Position numbers and translations under genes: made by a program
Notes under the pieces: model-generated
Database searches by the model: none
Seen by the model: only the letters and a program-made list of their open reading frames with translations
What the model was told of the DNA's origin: nothing
Part shown: positions 9,138 through 17,629 of the stretch, in pieces
How the letters are laid out: each line of letters starts with the position of its first letter
Position numbering within the stretch: position 1 is the stretch's first letter
Origin: Zobellia uliginosa
GTDB lineage: Bacteria; Bacteroidota; Bacteroidia; Flavobacteriales; Flavobacteriaceae
Direction: 5' to 3'
Assembly (NCBI RefSeq): GCF_018860745.1
Contig: NZ_JAHKPY010000006.1
Location: forward strand, 62,001-126,000
DNA length: 64,000 nt

Positions 9138-9252
9138 ACTATTCTTTTCGGATTTAAATCTTTTTACGAAATATGAAGGTAAAAATAGATTATGGTTTGA
9201 CAAAGGTGCGTAAAATACTTTTTATAACTTTATACATTAAATACATATAAAA

Positions 9253-9810
9253 ATGGCAAGAACTCCCAGTAATATGCTTCCTCTAGGCACTCTGGCTCCG
9301 GACTTTAATTTATTGGACACTCAGACCAATCAACAAGTGGAGCTTAGTGATTTAAAAGGCAAAAAGGGAACGGTGATTGCCTTTATTTGCAATCATTGTC
9401 CCTTTGTAATTCATATAAACCCCCAATTTGCAAAGTTGGCAAAAGAATATCAATCCAAAGAAATAGGTTTTATTGCCATTTCTAGTAATGATGTTGAAAA
9501 CTATCCTCAAGATGCGCCACACCTAATGAAGAAAATTGCAGAAGAACAAAACTACAGCTTTCCCTACCTATACGACGAAACGCAAGAAACGGCCAAAAAC
9601 TATGACGCGGCCTGTACTCCTGATTTTTATTTATTCGATTCAGATCTAAAACTGGTATATCGCGGTCAGCTAGATGACTCCAGACCAGGAAACGAAATTC
9701 CCGTAACTGGAAAAGATTTAAGAAATGCCCTTGATGCCCTAATTGAGAATAAAAGTATTAGTAATCTTCAAAAGCCAAGTATTGGCTGTAACATTAAGTG
9801 GAAAATATGA
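9253..9810 (+). CDS. Thioredoxin-fold protein with CNHC motif
   Basis: A 185-residue cytoplasmic AhpC/TSA-type thioredoxin-fold protein. The redox motif is C46-N-H-C49 in FICNHCPFV. Further conserved blocks are IAISSNDVENYPQDAP and CTPDFYLFD. The family is common in marine bacteria and is annotated only as thioredoxin family protein; the partner is unknown. There is no signal peptide, so it acts in the cytoplasm. It is divergent from csaA and convergent with the DinB-like gene. A YajC-like or Dsb role is not supported. Confidence 0.88.
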   Translation: MARTPSNMLPLGTLAPDFNLLDTQTNQQVELSDLKGKKGTVIAFICNHCPFVIHINPQFAKLAKEYQSKEIGFIAISSNDVENYPQDAPHLMKKIAEEQNYSFPYLYDETQETAKNYDAACTPDFYLFDSDLKLVYRGQLDDSRPGNEIPVTGKDLRNALDALIENKSISNLQKPSIGCNIKWKI

Positions 9811-9840
9811 TAAAAGGATTTAGAAAACGGACTTTAGGCT

Positions 9841-10383
9841 TTACCACCCCTTTCTCTCAATTAAATTAAAGATTTGGGCAAAATGATGCCTCCCGTGCCA
9901 AGCATATGTTCCAATATTCTGGTCTAGGGGCACTTGTTCATTATTACTTGGATGGGTAAAAGTTTTTTTAAGTTGAGCATTGGACAGTCCCTTTAACAAA
10001 AAGACCAACTTTCCATGAACCGCTTTTAAATGATCCAAAGAAAGCTGAATAGGTGCGGTTTTCGTATCAAAAAGTTCCGCCCAGCCTTTCTCATCATACG
10101 CTTTTATGATAGGATTATCTTCTGTAAGCGCCCATTTAAAGCGAATATAGCTATTGTGGTGGCTATCTGCAATATGATGTACGGTCTGTCTTACCGTCCA
10201 TCCACCAGGTCTATAAGGAGTTTCCAATTGCTCCTCAGTTAAGTCTTTAACCATAATTTCAAGTTCTCTGGGAAGAAGCTCTAAAACATGTATCCATTCA
10301 TGAATTTGCTCATGGGTTATTTGCTCTGGTATTTCAAATTTACCTATAGGGTACTTTAACTGTTCCAATTCCTCGTTTTCCAT
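9841..10383 (-). CDS. DinB/YfiT-like metal-dependent hydrolase
   Basis: A 180-residue DinB-superfamily four-helix protein, closest in layout to Bacillus YfiT/BstA. Conserved marks are YPIGKF at the N-terminus, GGWTVRQTVHHIADSHHNSY, with a metal-ligand His, and AWHGRHHFAQI near the C-terminus, which supplies two more His. The family folds around a nickel or zinc ion; some members are thiol-S-transferases. The substrate is unknown here. It stands alone between two plus-strand thiol-redox genes, which fits but does not prove a thiol-related role. Confidence 0.85.
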   Translation of the reverse strand: MENEELEQLKYPIGKFEIPEQITHEQIHEWIHVLELLPRELEIMVKDLTEEQLETPYRPGGWTVRQTVHHIADSHHNSYIRFKWALTEDNPIIKAYDEKGWAELFDTKTAPIQLSLDHLKAVHGKLVFLLKGLSNAQLKKTFTHPSNNEQVPLDQNIGTYAWHGRHHFAQIFNLIERKGW

Positions 10384-10431
10384 ACGTTAAAAATAGGAAA
10401 CTTTAATACATTTTTAACCATAAACTTAAGG

Positions 10432-10440
10432 TTGTCTTTG
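10432..10440 (+). promoter_or_regulatory. Possible -7 box before the peroxiredoxin gene
   Basis: TTGTCTTTG resembles TAnnTTTG with a T for the conserved A. It is 53 bases upstream of ATG 10493 and has no obvious -33 element. Confidence 0.3.
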
Positions 10441-10492
10441 AGTAATCTACTAATTTTATAGGATAATTTTTTTACCTAAAAAAACATAACAC

Positions 10493-11131
10493 ATGGCAAC
10501 AATACGATTGGGCGATAAGGCCCCGAATTTTACAGCGGACAGTTCTATAGGCGAAATAAATCTTTATGATTATTTAGGAGATAGTTGGGGAATTCTTTTT
10601 TCGCACCCAGCAGATTTTACTCCTGTTTGTACCACAGAATTAGGTACCGCAGCTCAATTTAAGGGTGAATTTGATAAGCGAAACGTTAAAATGATAGCGT
10701 TAAGCGTTGATGGTGCTGCGTCACATAAAGAATGGATAAAGGATATTAACGAGGTTCAGCATACAAACGTAGAATTTCCGATTATAGCAGACGAAGACAG
10801 AAAAGTATCTGATCTGTATGATATGATTCACCCAAAAGCGGATAATACCCTTACCGTACGTTCTGTATTTATCATTGCACCAGACAGAACGGTAAAATTG
10901 ATGTTGACCTACCCTGCTTCTACGGGTCGTAATTTTTACGAGCTTCTACGTGTTATAGATTCTTTGCAACTTACAGCTAATCATAAGGTAGCAACACCAG
11001 CTAACTGGAAAAATGGAGAAGATGTAGTTGTTAGTCCAGCAATTTCTACAGAAGATGCCAAAACAATCTTTACTAAAGGAGTTAAGGAAGTAAAGCCTTA
11101 TTTACGTATGACGCCAGACCCTGCTTCATAA
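10493..11131 (+). CDS. 1-Cys peroxiredoxin (Prx6 type)
   Basis: A 212-residue cytoplasmic peroxidase that reduces hydrogen peroxide and organic peroxides. The peroxidatic cysteine is Cys46 in HPADFTPVCTTE, and the conserved Arg is in TYPASTGRNFYELLR. There is no resolving cysteine in the C-terminal half, so it fits the one-cysteine Prx6 group, whose long C-terminal domain (about 165-212) is present. It is a single-gene unit with a strong terminator downstream. No OxyR-like site was recognised. Confidence 0.93.
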   Translation: MATIRLGDKAPNFTADSSIGEINLYDYLGDSWGILFSHPADFTPVCTTELGTAAQFKGEFDKRNVKMIALSVDGAASHKEWIKDINEVQHTNVEFPIIADEDRKVSDLYDMIHPKADNTLTVRSVFIIAPDRTVKLMLTYPASTGRNFYELLRVIDSLQLTANHKVATPANWKNGEDVVVSPAISTEDAKTIFTKGVKEVKPYLRMTPDPAS

Positions 11132-11147
11132 AGTTTTTTTAATACTT

Positions 11148-11186
11148 AAAAATCCATCTATTTTTAAAGAATAGATGGATTTTTTA
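11148..11186 (+). terminator. Terminator after the peroxiredoxin gene
   Basis: Inverted repeat AAATCCATCTATT / AATAGATGGATTT with a short loop, then a T-rich run ending in ATTTC. It lies 17 bases after the stop codon. Confidence 0.9.
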
Positions 11187-11379
11187 TTTCAAATAATTTC
11201 CTACAATTTAAAATAGATATTGTAAGCAATTGCAACATTATTTTTTCTGAAAATTGCAATTAATTATATAACTTAGCTATGAAGAACAATCTGTAAAAAA
11301 CTCAAACGAAAGCTGTTAGGTACGCAGAGAATTCTTCTTATAACCCTTAGTTAAAGTAAAGATAACTTAGTAAAAATCA
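11187..11379 (+). other. Gene-free gap before the cold-shock gene
   Basis: No coding frame is convincing here. The only structure seen is a pair of AATTGCAA octamers (11228-11235 and 11252-11259), each part of a near-palindrome, about 145 bases upstream of the csp promoter. They could be a protein site, but nothing else supports that. Confidence 0.3.
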
Positions 11380-11407
11380 TTGGTTTAATTTTTTATAGTT
11401 ATCTTTG
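11380..11407 (+). promoter_or_regulatory. Cold-shock gene promoter
   Basis: TTGG at 11380-11383, a 16-base spacer, then an exact TATCTTTG at 11400-11407. The predicted leader before ATG 11438 is only about 25 bases, so the long cold-shock leader known from E. coli cspA is absent. Confidence 0.65.
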
Positions 11408-11437
11408 CGGCATAATTTAATTTAATTTTTTTGTATT

Positions 11438-11632
11438 ATGAGTAAAGGAACAGTAAAATTCTTCAATGATTCCAAAGGTTACGGATTTATCACTGAAGAT
11501 GGTTCAAGCGAAGATCACTTTGTACACATTTCTGGTTTAATCGATGAAATTCGTGAAGGTGACGTTGTAGAATTTGAGCTACAACAAGGTAAAAAAGGAC
11601 TGAACGCGGTAAATGTGAAAGTAGTTGACTAA
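11438..11632 (+). CDS. Cold-shock protein, CspA family
   Basis: A 64-residue single OB-fold RNA chaperone. RNP1 is KGYGFIT (about 13-19) and RNP2 is DHFVHIS (about 27-33). It opens with MSKGTVKFFND, the usual family start. Such proteins melt RNA secondary structure in the cold or during growth. Both a promoter and a strong terminator flank it, so it is a single-gene unit. Which of the family's paralogues it matches cannot be told. Confidence 0.95.
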   Translation: MSKGTVKFFNDSKGYGFITEDGSSEDHFVHISGLIDEIREGDVVEFELQQGKKGLNAVNVKVVD

Positions 11633-11659
11633 GAAAGACGCAAAAACTTTTTTTATACA

Positions 11660-11695
11660 AAAGCCCTGTTACCTATGGTAACAGGGCTTTTTTTC
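11660..11695 (+). terminator. Terminator after the cold-shock gene
   Basis: Perfect GC-rich stem GCCCTGTTACC / GGTAACAGGGC with a TAT loop, preceded by A and followed by TTTTTTTCTTTT. Confidence 0.95.
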
Positions 11696-11716
11696 TTTTA
11701 CATACGTAAGTAGACA

Positions 11717-11744
11717 TTGTTTTGTCGTATTTTTCATACATTTG
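11717..11744 (+). promoter_or_regulatory. Promoter of the 30-residue membrane peptide
   Basis: TTG at 11717-11719 and an exact TACATTTG at 11737-11744, spacer 17. The start codon at 11829 lies 84 bases downstream, so the transcript would have a leader of about 80 bases. Confidence 0.5.
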
Positions 11745-11828
11745 TTTTGAAGTTTTTAACGCAACCCTTTTACTTTTTACGCGTCTAGTTAAAGACTAGG
11801 TTTTCCCCGATTAACCAAACAATAGAAT

Positions 11829-11921
11829 ATGCTTACTTTTTTTGGTATTATTTTCGTTTTGCTGGTAGTAAATATTGTTTTACTCCTTCTGAGTACAGAT
11901 AGAGCAAAGAAAACTCGATAA
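11829..11921 (+). CDS. Tiny single-helix membrane peptide (30 aa)
   Basis: ATG 11829 to TAA 11921 encodes 30 residues: a start MLTFFGIIFVLL, a hydrophobic helix to about residue 21, then STDRAKKTR, a positively charged tail as expected for an inside C-terminus. The codon pattern is not random and it has its own upstream promoter. Its N-terminus resembles the 59-residue peptide at 28043 (MMTFFTILL). Function is unknown. Free-standing helices of this kind often act as modulators of a larger membrane protein, but no partner is indicated here. Confidence 0.5.
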   Translation: MLTFFGIIFVLLVVNIVLLLLSTDRAKKTR

Positions 11922-12103
11922 ACAATAGAATCGGGTAGATTGTTTGATTTGCTTGCTGAGTGGCCCTACACTGCTCTGCCATTCCTCTTTTTGTTTATTT
12001 TGAAACTAATTTAGACTGCACAACAGCTGGTACTGCGTGTTCCTTCTAAAAGTATTTAGAATATAGAACACTCTCAAAGAACAGTAAAAAACATGATTTA
12101 TAT
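11922..12103. other. Gene-free gap before the PPIase terminator
   Basis: No ORF or RNA fold is convincing. It forms the 3' side of the small-peptide transcript, and no terminator facing the plus strand was seen except the shared hairpin at 12104-12136. A small RNA cannot be excluded. Confidence 0.3.
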
Positions 12104-12136
12104 AAAAAAGCCTTGACATTACTGCCAAGGCTTTCA
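12104..12136 (-). terminator. Terminator of the cyclophilin-FKBP gene
   Basis: On the minus strand the stem AAAGCCTTGGCA / TGTCAAGGCTTT is followed by TTTTATA. It lies about 30 bases after the PPIase stop. Confidence 0.8.
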
Positions 12137-12167
12137 TTATATTCTTAAAAGCGTACACGCACTCTTT

Positions 12168-13100
12168 TTATTTTACCCCCATAAGTTCAACATCAAACAA
12201 TAATGTAGCATCTGGCGGAATAACACCACCTGCACCTGCACTACCATAAGCTAAATTAGAAGGAATTACCAATCTGGCTTTATCCCCTACTTTTAAAAGT
12301 TGAATACCTTCATCCCAACCCGGAATAACCTGACCAACTCCTAACTGAAAATCAATTGGTTGATTACGTTTATAAGAAGAATCAAAAACTTGACCGTTCA
12401 ATAAAGAACCTTCATAATGAACTGATACCGTCTGACCCTTTTCAGCCTGTGCACCGTCTCCATTTTGGATCATTTTATATCTTAAACCACTTTCCGTTTC
12501 ATCAAAGCCAGCAGCAATTTTATCCAATTCTGCAGATTGCTTTGCTTTTTCTTCGGCAAGACGCGCTTCTTTAGAACTTTTAAACGTTGCAAAGCTCTCT
12601 AGTGCATCCCATTTTTGGGCCTCGTCACCTACACGAACAATCTCAACACTATTTATTTTATCGCCTTGAGCAATAGCGTCAACAACTTCTTGACCACTTT
12701 CTACTTTGCCAAAAACAGTATGCTTATTATCTAACCACGGCGTTGGCACATGGGTAATAAAGAACTGGCTTCCGTTTGTACCAGGACCCGCATTTGCCAT
12801 AGAAAGAACACCTGGCTCAGAGTGGTTAAGATCTGGATGAAATTCATCATCAAACTTGTAACCGGCATCACCAGTACCTGTTCCTTGCGGGCATCCGCCC
12901 TGTACCATAAAATCAGGAATTACCCTGTGGAACTTTAACCCATCATAATAAGGCTCTCCTGCAGCTTTTGCAGAATTTTCTTGTTTTCCTTCGGCAAGGG
13001 CAACAAAGTTACCTACCGTACCCGGAGTTTTATCATGGGTAAGTTTAACTAATATCTCACCTTTATCCGTATTGAATTTTGCGTAGATTCCGTCTTGCAT
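12168..13100 (-). CDS. Cyclophilin-FKBP fusion peptidyl-prolyl isomerase
   Basis: A 310-residue protein that joins two unrelated prolyl isomerase folds. Residues about 1-165 are cyclophilin-type, with [19 protein letters not shown] and [10 protein letters not shown]. Residues about 215-310 are FKBP-type, with [18 protein letters not shown] and [17 protein letters not shown], ending [16 protein letters not shown] charged helical linker (about 170-210) connects them. No signal peptide is seen, so it is probably cytoplasmic. The two domains should catalyse cis-trans prolyl isomerisation in folding proteins. Similar fusions occur in Bacteroidota. Confidence 0.92.
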   Translation of the reverse strand: MQDGIYAKFNTDKGEILVKLTHDKTPGTVGNFVALAEGKQENSAKAAGEPYYDGLKFHRVIPDFMVQGGCPQGTGTGDAGYKFDDEFHPDLNHSEPGVLSMANAGPGTNGSQFFITHVPTPWLDNKHTVFGKVESGQEVVDAIAQGDKINSVEIVRVGDEAQKWDALESFATFKSSKEARLAEEKAKQSAELDKIAAGFDETESGLRYKMIQNGDGAQAEKGQTVSVHYEGSLLNGQVFDSSYKRNQPIDFQLGVGQVIPGWDEGIQLLKVGDKARLVIPSNLAYGSAGAGGVIPPDATLLFDVELMGVK

Positions 13101-13122
13101 TTTTCATTTTTTTAATGAGCGG

Positions 13123-13130
13123 CAAAGATA
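13123..13130 (-). promoter_or_regulatory. -7 box of the cyclophilin-FKBP gene
   Basis: The minus strand reads TATCTTTG, 22 bases before ATG 13100. No good -33 element is at the expected distance. Confidence 0.45.
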
Positions 13131-13254
13131 TGCAAATTTGTTCATAAATCTGTGGCTCAAACCTTAGGTTCTATGAATTCCAAACGCATCTTTTTTACGT
13201 GAAAAACATCTATTTATTGCAAGATGGAAAAGAAGATTGCCTGGCTTCTTTGCA

Positions 13255-14637
13255 TTACTTTACAATTCCATATTTATCAAACAAATAGATTAAACTGGCC
13301 ATGCTAGCTGCACCTAACTCTAATTCACGCTCATTAACATGCTCAAATGTATCGTTCTCCGCATGGTGGTGTACAAAATAACGTTGTGAATCCGGTCTTA
13401 GACCTGCTAGCACCATGTCATCATTTTTCAACGGTCTTATATCCGCTCCACTATATCCTTTTTCGAAAAGGTGAATGTAATACGGCTCAAAAAGTGATTT
13501 CCAGCTATGTACTTGTTTTAGGTTTTCATCAGAACAGTCAAAAGAAAATCCGCGTGGTGTAAAACCCCCGGCATCACTTTCCAAAGCAAAAACATGGTTC
13601 TCCTTTTGTTCGTCCGCCACCTCGGCATATTTATTTCCACCTCTTAGTCCATTTTCCTCATTCATGAACAACACTGCACGAATAGTTCTCTTAGGCTTAT
13701 ATCCGGTAGTTTTCAAAAGTCTAAGTACATCCATGCTCTGTACACACCCTGCTCCATCATCATGCGAGCCATCTCCCAAATCCCAAGAATCCAAATGCCC
13801 TCCTACAACCATAATCTCGTTTGGAAACTCGCTGCCTTTAATTTCCCCAATAACGTTAAAAGAATCCACGTCATTAAACTGTTTGCAATTCTGCTTGAAA
13901 TAAAATTGAATATCTGCATTTAACTTTAGCGTAGTACTCAATAGCTCCGCTCCATTTGTACTTATAGCTGCTGCCGGAATGCGTTTTGACACGGGAAGAT
14001 CTCCATAGCTCATAGAACCTGTATGCGGATAATCATCCAATCTTAAATTCATTGACCTTACAATTACTCCTACCGCACCATATTTAGCAGCCTCGTCTGC
14101 ACCGGAATACCTCTGATCTACACATCCCGAATATGCCGCAAACGTGCTTATCAAGGTTGCGTCCATCGGTCTATTGTAAAAAACGATCTTGCCTTCTATT
14201 TTATCCTTTCCCAATTTCTCTAACTCCTCAATACCCTGAACTTCTACTATACCTGCCTTTACCCCTGTAATAGGAGTTGCTACAGAACCGCCAAGTGCAC
14301 AAATAGGAACGTTGGTGGATAAGCCCGGACTGGTTTCAAAATAAGCGAATTCCGGTGTACCCCGGACCCATTTAGGGACTTTTACAGGTTGTAACCAAAC
14401 ACGATCAAGACCTAAAGAGTCCAGTTGTCCTTTAGTATACTCCACAGCTTGTTGTGCCTGAACGCTACCAGACAATCTACCTCCTATTTGATTGGAAAGA
14501 TAGTTTAGCCAGTCATAGGCTTTACTATCCGTAAGTGCCAAGTCATATATTTTTTTTAACTGTTGCTCATCTTCGTTTTGAGCGTAGCCTTGAACACTAA
14601 GACCTATGCCTAACAAGAGCAGGATTACTTTCTTCAT
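13255..14637 (-). CDS. Secreted M28 family zinc aminopeptidase
   Basis: A 460-residue exported peptidase. A signal peptide (about 1-19, ending YAQ) precedes a PA insert (about 125-230) and the M28 catalytic domain. Metal ligands lie in GGHLDSWD and GSHDDGAG, the catalytic Glu in FMNEENGLRGG, then ALESDAGGF, and the last His in HHHAENDTFEHV. This layout fits the carboxypeptidase Q/PGCP-like group, acting on peptides in the periplasm or outside. Its ATG overlaps the last codon of the ppk2 gene by 4 bases (ATGA), so the two are translated together. Confidence 0.9.
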   Translation of the reverse strand: MKKVILLLLGIGLSVQGYAQNEDEQQLKKIYDLALTDSKAYDWLNYLSNQIGGRLSGSVQAQQAVEYTKGQLDSLGLDRVWLQPVKVPKWVRGTPEFAYFETSPGLSTNVPICALGGSVATPITGVKAGIVEVQGIEELEKLGKDKIEGKIVFYNRPMDATLISTFAAYSGCVDQRYSGADEAAKYGAVGVIVRSMNLRLDDYPHTGSMSYGDLPVSKRIPAAAISTNGAELLSTTLKLNADIQFYFKQNCKQFNDVDSFNVIGEIKGSEFPNEIMVVGGHLDSWDLGDGSHDDGAGCVQSMDVLRLLKTTGYKPKRTIRAVLFMNEENGLRGGNKYAEVADEQKENHVFALESDAGGFTPRGFSFDCSDENLKQVHSWKSLFEPYYIHLFEKGYSGADIRPLKNDDMVLAGLRPDSQRYFVHHHAENDTFEHVNERELELGAASMASLIYLFDKYGIVK

Positions 14638-15518
14638 TCTTTTTCTTTTTCCAGTTGTTCTTTGTAAAGTTCCAAATTTGCCTTTATCTTATCATCTAGC
14701 TCAGGCTCTTTAATGTCTTTATATTTTTTTAGTTCTTCAAGCAAAACAGAAGCTACAATTACTCTTGCCGCCTTTTTATTATCAGAAGGCACTACATACC
14801 AAGGCGCATGCGGTTTTGATGTTTCATTAATTGCATCTTGATAACATTCTTGGTAGGTATCCCAAAGTTTTCTTTCCTTAAGATCCCCGGGTGAAAATTT
14901 CCAATTCTTACGTTTTAACTCCAGCCTTCTAATTAGCCGCAAACGCTGTTCTTCTTTTGAAAGGTGCAGAAAAAACTTAAAGATAATGGTACCGTTTTCA
15001 GCAATATGACGCTCAAAATTATTGATTTGCTCAAAGCGTTTATTCCAAAATTCCTGGTCAATATCATCTACAGAATGAATACCTGGAATATGCTCTCCTA
15101 AAATATATTCCGGATGAACACGAGTTACCAATACGTTTTCATAATGAGTTCTATTAAAAACACCAAATTTACCTTTGGCAGGCAGTGCAATGTAGTGCCT
15201 CCACAAAAAATCATGCCCCAACTCTAATTTGGTGGGCACTTTAAAGCTATGGACCACAACACCACGGGCATTAAAATCTTTGAATACCTCACGAACAAGA
15301 CTATCCTTTCCCGCACTATCCATTCCTTGCAAGCAAATTAGAACACTATACTTCGCATGGGCATATAAGGTATCTTGGAAATCGCCAAGCTCTACACGAA
15401 TTTTTTCCAGGTCTTTTTTAAGTTGTTTATCTGTGGCTCCAAAATCTTCTCTTGTAGCACATTTTGATAAGTCGATGTCCTTATCGACCCTAAATGATGA
15501 TATTTCTTTTCCGTACAT
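14634..15518 (-). CDS. ppk2: Polyphosphate kinase 2 family protein
   Basis: A 294-residue cytoplasmic kinase using polyphosphate to phosphorylate nucleotides. Walker A is GMDSAGKDSLV (about 65-75). The Walker B-like region and lid are seen as FNRTHYENVLVTRVHPE and RRLELKRKNWKFSPGDLKER. Length and one-domain layout fit the PPK2 class I/III group, but the class cannot be fixed by eye. The gene is followed, with a 4-base overlap, by the M28 peptidase. No shared function is obvious. Confidence 0.9.
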   Translation of the reverse strand: MYGKEISSFRVDKDIDLSKCATREDFGATDKQLKKDLEKIRVELGDFQDTLYAHAKYSVLICLQGMDSAGKDSLVREVFKDFNARGVVVHSFKVPTKLELGHDFLWRHYIALPAKGKFGVFNRTHYENVLVTRVHPEYILGEHIPGIHSVDDIDQEFWNKRFEQINNFERHIAENGTIIFKFFLHLSKEEQRLRLIRRLELKRKNWKFSPGDLKERKLWDTYQECYQDAINETSKPHAPWYVVPSDNKKAARVIVASVLLEELKKYKDIKEPELDDKIKANLELYKEQLEKEKE

Positions 15519-15716
15519 AGGTTGAATATAAAACTATTTTGTCGTTGAACGGTTGCGAATGTTAAAAAAAATGACCGTTTAGCAACAGAATCTTCCGGTT
15601 CATCCAAAATACTTCCTAGGGGATACCATCTATCGAAAAAACTACCTCTTAACGACTTGACGTGCTTAACTTTACATTGTAATAATCCCAAATTTTACAG
15701 CAGAAAAACTTACTTT

Positions 15717-16406
15717 ATGAAGTTACTTTACTTTATATTATCTCTATTCGTATTTACATCTTCTTCCTCTTTTGGGGCAAGTCAGGATTGCGATTACGCA
15801 AATTCTAATATTGGTTATGTAAAAAGTCAAACTAAAAAAGCTCTTTCTATGAAAGACTTGCAAATGACCCGTTTTTACACGTTTAAAGCTTTGACCGCAT
15901 TAGAAAAATCAAAAAAACAAATTGAGGATTGTGGTTGTGAATATGCAACCGATAGTACTGTGGAAAATATAGAATACTTAAAAAATGCTACCCGTGCCAC
16001 CTCACTTGCAGGTACCCGAATTTTACTTAACAAAGCCCTTAAATTCAGTGTTGAAAGTTTAGAAGCTATTGCCAATCATCATGAACATGATAGTATATAT
16101 GGTTCTGATAACTTGATTATGAACGTAGATAATTCTGAAGCACCAACCACTATGGCTTTTCTTGACAATGTAAAAATCAGAAAAAAAATAGATGCATCTC
16201 TGGCCAAATATAAAAACTCTTTAGATAAGGTTATTAATACCGTAGATTGCGCTAAAGCAAGAGATTTTGCTCAAAATATCTATGAAAACTGTGAGCAAGA
16301 GTTATTAGATCCCAATTTATCCGAAAGTAAAAAATACTACAATTTAAAGACCAAGGAAATTACTGAGACAGCTTTAGAACGTTTAGGTTCCTGCGGTAGA
16401 AAGTAG
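15717..16406 (+). CDS. Secreted hypothetical protein with paired cysteines
   Basis: A 229-residue protein not recognised. A signal peptide (about 1-21, ending SFGA) is followed by a mostly helical, charged body. It has about six cysteines in short acidic or polar motifs (QDCDYAN, EDCGCEY, VDCAKA, ENCEQE, GSCGRK), fairly evenly spread, which would suit disulfides outside the cytoplasm. ATG 15717 was chosen over an in-frame start at 15657 because it begins the signal peptide directly. It is convergent with the sigma-54 regulator gene. Confidence 0.75.
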   Translation: MKLLYFILSLFVFTSSSSFGASQDCDYANSNIGYVKSQTKKALSMKDLQMTRFYTFKALTALEKSKKQIEDCGCEYATDSTVENIEYLKNATRATSLAGTRILLNKALKFSVESLEAIANHHEHDSIYGSDNLIMNVDNSEAPTTMAFLDNVKIRKKIDASLAKYKNSLDKVINTVDCAKARDFAQNIYENCEQELLDPNLSESKKYYNLKTKEITETALERLGSCGRK

Positions 16407-16419
16407 AATTTATAAAAAA

Positions 16420-16446
16420 GCCTATTCTTTTTTCTCTATAAGAATA
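16420..16446 (-). terminator. Weak terminator of the NatAB/MscS/sigma-54 activator operon
   Basis: On the minus strand TATTCTT / AAGAATA arms flank a 10-base loop, followed by GGCTTTTTT. The stem is short and A-T rich, so the assignment is tentative. Confidence 0.45.
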
Positions 16447-16453
16447 CTACAGT

Positions 16454-17617
16454 TTATTTACTAGCAAATAGCTTTACATCTTCTTCCGCTACCTCTTTTC
16501 CTCCTAGTATGATTAAACGCTCTACTACATTCCTTAGCTCTCTTATATTACCGGTCCAATCATAGCTCTTTAAAAGTTTAACAGCCTTTGCAGAAAATGT
16601 CTTGGGAACTATTCCTTGTTCCGAAGCTATTTTTTTGGCAAAGTGTTCTATTAGTAAAGGTATATCATCGCGCCTATCGTTCAGTGCTGGTACCTGAATT
16701 AATATAACCGCCAATCTATGATATAAATCTTCCCGGAAGTTACCTTCCTCTATTTCCTTTTTAAGGTTCTTATTCGTTGCAGCTATAACCCGTACATCTA
16801 CTTTGATATCCTTATCCGTGCCTACTCTTGAAATCTTACTTTCCTGAAGTGCCCTAAGCACCTTTGCTTGAGCGGACAGACTCATGTCACCAATCTCATC
16901 AAGAAAAATTGTGCCTTTATTAGCAGCCTCAAACTTACCTGCACGATCCCGTACAGCAGATGTAAAAGCTCCTTTAACATGACCAAAAAGTTCACTTTCG
17001 ATTAGTTCCGATGGGATAGCTGCGCAGTTTACCTCTATAAAAGGAGCCTTACTACGCTGGCTTTTTTCATGTACCCAATGCGCCACCAACTCCTTACCTG
17101 TTCCATTAGAACCGGTAATAAGCACACGCGCGTCCGTAGGGGCCACTTTTTCTATCATATCCTTAATAACCGTGATTTCTTCACTATCACCTATCATCTC
17201 ATAATTCTTACTCACCTTTTTCTTTAAAACCTTATTCTCTACTACCAACACTTTGCGATCTACCGCATTGCGTACTGTAGTTAAAAGCCTATTGAGGTCT
17301 GGTGGCTTTGATATATAATCAAAAGCACCTAGTCTCATAGTATTTACTGCGGTATCCAAATCTCCGTGACCTGAAATCATTATAAAAGGAATTTCCGGCT
17401 TTATTTTACGAGCGGCTTCAAGGACCTCTACACCGTCCATCTTTGGCATTTTTATATCGCAAAGCACCAAATCGTAATCATTATTTTTAACGGCCTCCAG
17501 CCCTTTAAGACCGTCCTCCGCTTCCTCTAGCTGATAGCTATCGCTTTCTTCAGAAAGAATCTTGACCAGTACACGTCTAATTGCTGATTCGTCTTCAATT
17601 ACCAATATTTTAGGCAT
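16454..17617 (-). CDS. Sigma-54 response regulator without DNA-binding domain
   Basis: A 387-residue NtrC-type response regulator. The receiver domain (1-120) has the phospho-acceptor Asp54 in VLCDIKMPKMDG. The AAA+ domain (about 142-375) has Walker A GSNGTGKE and Walker B-like TIFLDEIGDMS. The sigma-54 contact loop reads GAFTSA instead of GAFTGA. The chain ends soon after LRNVVERLIILG, so the Fis-type helix-turn-helix of about 60 residues is absent. Without it, activation would not depend on upstream DNA binding by this protein. It is the last gene of a five-gene unit, 12 bases after the DUF6268 gene. Confidence 0.9.
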   Translation of the reverse strand: MPKILVIEDESAIRRVLVKILSEESDSYQLEEAEDGLKGLEAVKNNDYDLVLCDIKMPKMDGVEVLEAARKIKPEIPFIMISGHGDLDTAVNTMRLGAFDYISKPPDLNRLLTTVRNAVDRKVLVVENKVLKKKVSKNYEMIGDSEEITVIKDMIEKVAPTDARVLITGSNGTGKELVAHWVHEKSQRSKAPFIEVNCAAIPSELIESELFGHVKGAFTSAVRDRAGKFEAANKGTIFLDEIGDMSLSAQAKVLRALQESKISRVGTDKDIKVDVRVIAATNKNLKKEIEEGNFREDLYHRLAVILIQVPALNDRRDDIPLLIEHFAKKIASEQGIVPKTFSAKAVKLLKSYDWTGNIRELRNVVERLIILGGKEVAEEDVKLFASK

Positions 17618-17629
17618 AGTATCTAAATT

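Noticed and set aside
11226-11261. AATTGCAA octamer pair before csp as a regulator site
   Set aside because: Low-complexity A/T DNA makes such pairs likely by chance, and the distance to the promoter is large. It is recorded only in the gap entry.
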